Origin: BOG-908 sp964250925 | GTDB taxonomy: Bacteria > Pseudomonadota > Alphaproteobacteria > Acetobacterales > Acetobacteraceae | Length of the DNA stretch: 64,000 nucleotides | Direction of reading: 5' to 3' | Assembly: GCA_964250925.1 (NCBI GenBank) | Contig: CAXUHU010000004.1 | Span: forward strand, 25,846 to 89,845 | Shown here: piece after piece, positions 60,120-64,000 of the stretch | How the letters are laid out: each line of letters opens with the position of its first letter | How positions within the stretch are numbered: position 1 is the stretch's first letter | Program-made: the position numbers and the translations under genes | The notes under the pieces: generated by a model | Database searches by the model: none | The model's input: only the letters and a program-made list of their open reading frames with translations | Told to the model about the DNA's origin: nothing

Positions 60120-61175
60120 GTGACAGACCCGCTTGCCGCCGAACCCGTCCGGCAACTCGTGTTGCCCACGCCCTACCTGCTTTTTCTGGGTGACGTGCGG
60201 GTTGCGAGCTACGCCAAGACGGCATTCGGCCTGCGCGATTGGGCGCGGCAGCTCTGCGTCGGCGAGTTTGCGTTGCCGGCCGCTACGGTCACGACCGGGC
60301 TGGCCGCGCTCTCGCCCGAGGAAGCCCATGCACGCGGTGCGCGCGCCCTGGTCATCGGCGTCGCCAATGTCGGCGGCAGGCTCGATACCGGCTGGGTCGC
60401 CGCTCTCGTCCGGGCGCTCGAGGCCGGCTTGGACATCGTCAGCGGCATGCACATGCGGCTTGCCGTGGTGCCGGCGCTGGCGGAGGCGGCAGGGCGCCTC
60501 GGCCGCCGGCTGATCGACGTGCGGGTGCCACCGCCTGGCATCCCGATCGCGACGGGACGCAAGCGCAGCGGGCGAAGGCTGCTGACGGTCGGCACCGATT
60601 GCGCCTTGGGCAAGAAATACACCGCGCTCGCCTTGTCCCGCGCCTTCGCCGCACGCGGGGTGCCGACGGATTTTCGCGCCACGGGCCAGACCGGCATCAT
60701 GATCGCGGGTGCGGGCATCCCCATGGACGCGGTCGTAGCAGATTTCGAAGCCGGGGCTGCCGAGATACTGAGCCCCGATGCTGCGGCGGACCATTGGGAT
60801 GTGATCGAAGGGCAGGGCTCGCTTTTCCACCCCTCCTACGCGTGCGTCTCGCTGGGTTTGCTGCACGGCAGCCAGCCCGATGTGATCGTCGTGTGCCATG
60901 AGCCGGGACGCACCGGCATCCTCGGGTTGGAGGCTTTCCGTCTGCCCAGCCTACCCGAAACGATCGAGCTCAACCTGATGCTGGGCCGACGCACCAACCC
61001 GGCCATACGCTGCGGCGGGATCAGCCTGAACACAGCCCGGCTCTCAGAGGCGGACAGAAACCAGGTGTTCGAGCATGCGGAGGCCGAAACCGGGCTTCCG
61101 GCGGCCGATCCGATGCGGCAGGGTCCGGCCTTCGAACGCCTCGTGCAGGCCTGCCTTGGACCGTCCGTGCCTTGA
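60120..61175 (+). CDS. dgcN: DUF1611 protein, DgcN-like D-glutamate N-acetyltransferase
   Basis: This 351-residue cytoplasmic protein starts at GTG 60120. It matches DUF1611: PYLLFLGDVRVASYAKTAFG, VIGVANVGGRLDTGW, the P-loop-like VGTDCALGKKYTALALSRAF (residues 158-168), QTGIMIAGAGIPMDAVVADF and GQGSLFHPSYACVSLGLLHG. Members named DgcN were shown in marine bacteria to acetylate D-glutamate, working with the racemase DgcA so that D-Glu enters L-glutamate metabolism. The co-occurrence with a DgcA-like epimerase supports that role. It lies 23 bases after the membrane hydrolase gene. Confidence 0.82.
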   Translation: MTDPLAAEPVRQLVLPTPYLLFLGDVRVASYAKTAFGLRDWARQLCVGEFALPAATVTTGLAALSPEEAHARGARALVIGVANVGGRLDTGWVAALVRALEAGLDIVSGMHMRLAVVPALAEAAGRLGRRLIDVRVPPPGIPIATGRKRSGRRLLTVGTDCALGKKYTALALSRAFAARGVPTDFRATGQTGIMIAGAGIPMDAVVADFEAGAAEILSPDAAADHWDVIEGQGSLFHPSYACVSLGLLHGSQPDVIVVCHEPGRTGILGLEAFRLPSLPETIELNLMLGRRTNPAIRCGGISLNTARLSEADRNQVFEHAEAETGLPAADPMRQGPAFERLVQACLGPSVP

Positions 61176-61223
61176 TGCTTCCTGCCGCGCACCGTTTATT
61201 GCGCTTGGGCAGCGTGAATGCCC

Positions 61224-62564
61224 TCACCCTCGCCTGACGTGAGGCGCAGGGGCGCGGAGAGCCCCGGGCCCTGATGCGCGGAACAACAACAGGCTGGCGC
61301 AGACCACGCCCGCGAGCCCCATCAACTCCGCGGGCGTCGCGGACGACAGCATGGCGCCCATGCCTGCCAGCCCGATCCCTGCTGCAAGCGGCACGGCGCG
61401 TGACCCGAGCGGCGGGCCGGCGAGTGCCGTCTTGCTTCGGTGCAGCCGGTAGGCTGCCGCACATGCCAGGCTGTAGATCCCGACCACCGCCAGGGCGGAG
61501 AGCACGACCAACTCCATGAACGAGCCGGTCAGCGCCAGGACGGCAGCAACCGCGACGTAGGTCAGCACAGCGTTGGCCGGCACGTGCGCGCGCGGGCTCA
61601 GGCGGCCGAACCAGGCCGGCAGCCGGCCGTCGCGCCCGAAGGCGAACAGCAGCCGGGATGTGCCGAGCACGTTGCTGGCCATCCAGGCCGTCGCCGACAC
61701 GCCCGCGCCGGCCAGCATGACCGCGCGCGGCCACGGGCCGACGCGTGAGGCGGCGTCGGCCAATGGAGCGGCGCTGTGCGCCAGCGAGCCGCCCAGCAGG
61801 TGCTGCGCAGTCAGTTGCACGCCAACGTAGAGGGCCACGACGCCGATCATGGCGGTGAACAGTGCGCGCGGCAGGATTCGGTTGGCGCGCCGCACCTCGC
61901 CGCTCGCGCTCAGCGGCGTCTCCATGCCGCACAGCGCGAACAGGGTCAGGATCAGGGAGCGGCCGAAACCGGACAGGCCGACGCTTGCCGTTGCTGGACC
62001 GGCCGGCGCGGCAACGCCCAGGGATGTCAGGCCAAGCACCAGAAAAAACAACAGTGGCAGCAGCTTGACCGCCGTCGCCACAGAGATCAGGCGCGCCGTG
62101 CTGCCGACACGCAGCAGGTTGGCGGCCGCAAGCAGGGCAAACAGGCCGACGATCACGCTGGCGCGCGGCCAAGCAGACGCCAGCCCCGGTAGGACGGTTC
62201 CCAGCATGTCGGCAAGCAAGGCGGCGATGCCGCCGCTGGCCAGCAAGTCGCTCACCAGCATCAGCATGCCGGCGACAAAGCCGGTGGCCGGGCCGAACGC
62301 CGCCTCCACCGTGCCGTAGGCGCCGCCGCTGGTGGGCACGCGGCTGCCTGCCTCGGCGAAGCACACGACGACGCCGGCCATCACCATGCCGCAGACAAGG
62401 TAGGCGAACGGCGCAGCGGCACCGGCCTGCAGCGCCACTGCGGCCGGCAGGGTGAAGATGCCTGCGCCGACCACGCCGTTGACGATGGTGGCCGTCAGTG
62501 CCCAGAAGCCGATGCCCCGCACCAGGCCGGTGTCGCGGGTCGCCTCGGGTAGGCTGTCGGACAT
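61224..62564 (-). CDS. APC superfamily amino-acid permease
   Basis: This 446-residue protein has 12 hydrophobic helices and the APC start IVNGVVGAGIFTLPAAVALQ (G-x-G-I-F motif), followed by SRVPTSGGAYGTVEAAFG and an internal ASGEVRRANRILPRALF consensus. It imports an amino acid with protons. ATG 62564 is chosen at the domain start, although the frame extends to 62714. It is divergent from kynureninase (58-base gap) and convergent on dgcN. Likely substrates are a tryptophan breakdown product or glutamate-type amino acids, but this cannot be decided. Confidence 0.88.
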   Translation of the reverse strand: MSDSLPEATRDTGLVRGIGFWALTATIVNGVVGAGIFTLPAAVALQAGAAAPFAYLVCGMVMAGVVVCFAEAGSRVPTSGGAYGTVEAAFGPATGFVAGMLMLVSDLLASGGIAALLADMLGTVLPGLASAWPRASVIVGLFALLAAANLLRVGSTARLISVATAVKLLPLLFFLVLGLTSLGVAAPAGPATASVGLSGFGRSLILTLFALCGMETPLSASGEVRRANRILPRALFTAMIGVVALYVGVQLTAQHLLGGSLAHSAAPLADAASRVGPWPRAVMLAGAGVSATAWMASNVLGTSRLLFAFGRDGRLPAWFGRLSPRAHVPANAVLTYVAVAAVLALTGSFMELVVLSALAVVGIYSLACAAAYRLHRSKTALAGPPLGSRAVPLAAGIGLAGMGAMLSSATPAELMGLAGVVCASLLLFRASGPGALRAPAPHVRRG

Positions 62565-62622
62565 CCCGCGGCGGCTCCTGCTTCGGGGTTGCGGGGAGGT
62601 GGGAGACGCGGCATCACCGGCT

Positions 62623-63870
62623 ATGGAACCGACCCTGGATGATGTGCGGCGCTGGGACAAGGACGATCCCCTGCGCGCGCACCGCAACGCCTTCGCACTA
62701 CCCGCCGGCGTCACCTACCTTGACGGCAATTCGCTTGGCCCGTTGTCGCACGCCGCGCGCGCGAGTCTGGCGCGGGTGGTGTCGGAGGAATGGGGCCAGG
62801 GTCTTATACGAAGCTGGGACGACGCGGGCTGGATGGCTGCCCCGGCCAGGGTCGGCTCGCGCATCGCCGCCATCATCGGAGCGTCGCCGGACGAGGTGAC
62901 CGTGGCGGATAACACCAGTGTCAACCTGTTCAAGCTGTGCGCCGCAGCGGCGGCACTGCGTCCTGGCCGAACCAAGCTCCTCACCGAGGACGGCAATTTT
63001 CCGACCGACCGGCACGTGCTGGACGGGCTGGCGCGTCTGGTTCCCAGGCTGCGCGTCGAAACAGCTGGCGCGGACAAGCTCGCCGGCGCGGTCGATGAGG
63101 ACACCGCGGTGCTGTTGCTGTGCCATGTACATTATCGCAGCGGCGCTCGGCATGACATGACCGCGCTGACCCTTGCCGCACGCAGAGTCGGCGCCATCGT
63201 GGTGTGGGACCTCAGTCACAGCGTCGGCGCGGTTCAGGTCAGCCTGAACGACGACGGCGCGGAAATGGCGGCTGGCTGCGGCTACAAGTTTCTCAACGGC
63301 GGCCCCGGCGCCCCGGCCTTCCTCTACGTCGCACGTCACCTGCAGGCCGAGGCACGTTCGCCGCTGCAGGGCTGGATCGGCCATGCCTCCCCATTCGGCT
63401 TCTCGGACCGCTACGAGCCTGCGCCGGGCATGGGACGATTTCTCGCCGGCACGCCCGGAGTGCTCGGACTCGCCGGGTTGGAAGCAGGGGTCGAGACGTT
63501 CCTTGAGGCCGACGCTCCGGCCTTGTGGGCGAAGTCGGCGCGCCTATTCGATCTGTTTGCCGAGTTGGCAGAACGACGCTGTCCGGCCGTTGAACTGGTG
63601 ACGCCGCGCGATCCCATGCTGCGCGGCAGTCAGATAGCGTTCCGCTGCGCAAACGTACGTGCCGTCATGCAGGCGCTCATCGCGCGCGGCGTCATCGGCG
63701 ATTATCGGCCGCCCGACCTGCTGCGCTTCGGCCTGACGCCCCTCTACATGCGATACGAGGATGTCTGGGTAGCCGTGGATGCGCTTGGCGACGTGCTGGA
63801 TCAAGAGACCACGAACCAGCTTCGGGAGCGCTGGTCTCCACACCCCAAGCCGCTTGCCGTGGCGAGGTGA
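62623..63870 (+). CDS. kynU: Kynureninase
   Basis: This 415-residue PLP enzyme has YLDGNSLGPLSHAARASLAR, GWMAAPARVGSRIAAIIGA, VWDLSHSVGAVQVSLNDDGA and the PLP lysine in AGCGYKFLNGGPGAPAF (Lys222). It hydrolyses kynurenine to anthranilate and alanine. Tryptophan dioxygenase and kynurenine formamidase, its usual partners, are not in the 60 kb upstream and might lie beyond the right edge. ATG 62623 is chosen; an in-frame start at 62452 would cross the divergent promoter. Close kin that act on other amino-aryl-keto substrates cannot be excluded. Confidence 0.92.
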   Translation: MEPTLDDVRRWDKDDPLRAHRNAFALPAGVTYLDGNSLGPLSHAARASLARVVSEEWGQGLIRSWDDAGWMAAPARVGSRIAAIIGASPDEVTVADNTSVNLFKLCAAAAALRPGRTKLLTEDGNFPTDRHVLDGLARLVPRLRVETAGADKLAGAVDEDTAVLLLCHVHYRSGARHDMTALTLAARRVGAIVVWDLSHSVGAVQVSLNDDGAEMAAGCGYKFLNGGPGAPAFLYVARHLQAEARSPLQGWIGHASPFGFSDRYEPAPGMGRFLAGTPGVLGLAGLEAGVETFLEADAPALWAKSARLFDLFAELAERRCPAVELVTPRDPMLRGSQIAFRCANVRAVMQALIARGVIGDYRPPDLLRFGLTPLYMRYEDVWVAVDALGDVLDQETTNQLRERWSPHPKPLAVAR

Positions 63871-64000
63871 GTCACCCGAGCGTCGCCGGAGTCCACACAG
63901 CCCGGTAAGCCTGCGTTGCCGGCAGCGTTACGAGCGGACTCCGCAAAGTGCGTGCGGCAGCATCGAGCTCTCCTGATGAAGGGCAAGGCTCGTTTCATTA
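63871..64000. other. Right-edge sequence without a recognised gene
   Basis: The 130 bases after kynU show no convincing gene on either strand and no clear terminator. Confidence 0.4.

Noticed and set aside
1..64000. Search for tRNA, rRNA, CRISPR arrays, transposases and prophage genes
   Set aside because: No recognisable tRNA cloverleaf, rRNA segment, spaced repeat array or transposase/integrase protein was seen; a covariance-model scan could still find small RNAs.

Overview
The window reads as a chromosomal segment of a GC-rich alphaproteobacterium, most likely an Acetobacteraceae-type organism. This is inferred from alphaproteobacterial small proteins (DUF6111, DUF1489), serine-cycle C1 genes, many outer-membrane porins and receptors, and AT-rich dispersed hairpins of a kind I associate with that family. 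No rRNA, tRNA, CRISPR array or transposase was recognised.

Layout. 1-10.6 kb: the end of fmt, truA, a TetR-type regulator and purH on the plus strand; then a long minus-strand run with an L-lactate permease, an orphan RND periplasmic domain under a TetR regulator, the CCA-adding enzyme, a DUF6111 protein, a yefM-yoeB toxin-antitoxin pair and a secreted S33-type peptidase. 10.7-15 kb: an overlapping five-gene chain, moaD-moaE-flavin monooxygenase-cstA-ybdD. 15-20.2 kb: a GT9 glycosyltransferase facing a polysaccharide flippase, a PEP-CTERM protein, and a two-gene cassette (M15-like peptidase plus secreted protein) bounded by two palindromic repeats. 20.3-27 kb: an epoxide-hydrolase-like gene, putA, an L,D-transpeptidase and an O-antigen-ligase-like protein. 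27-33 kb: a complete tripartite RND efflux operon. 33.2-40.1 kb: glyA-ftfL-sga-hprA-mtdA-fchA, the tetrahydrofolate and serine arms of the serine cycle. 40.4-47.3 kb: two paralogous porins around a ModE-like regulator and a beta-barrel protein, then an ECF sigma gene broken by an amber codon, followed by its anti-sigma gene. 47.5-50.5 kb: a divergent DUF1329/DUF1302 pair.

50.6-61.2 kb holds what I consider the most coherent system: a TonB-dependent receptor and a POT-family peptide symporter, divergent from an XRE-cupin regulator, an enolase-superfamily epimerase (DgcA-like), two beta-lactamase-fold serine hydrolases and a DUF1611 (DgcN-like) protein. It reads as an import and catabolic unit for D-glutamate or D-amino-acid peptides. 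Matching TTTTCA-N4-TGAA palindromes lie in both promoter regions. An APC permease and kynureninase follow.

The sharpest sequence-level oddity is in the flavin monooxygenase. A 22-base loop between perfect 10-base inverted repeats is in the wrong orientation relative to the conserved protein motif; flipping it restores that motif in frame. A weaker example of the same pattern lies in the epoxide-hydrolase-like gene.
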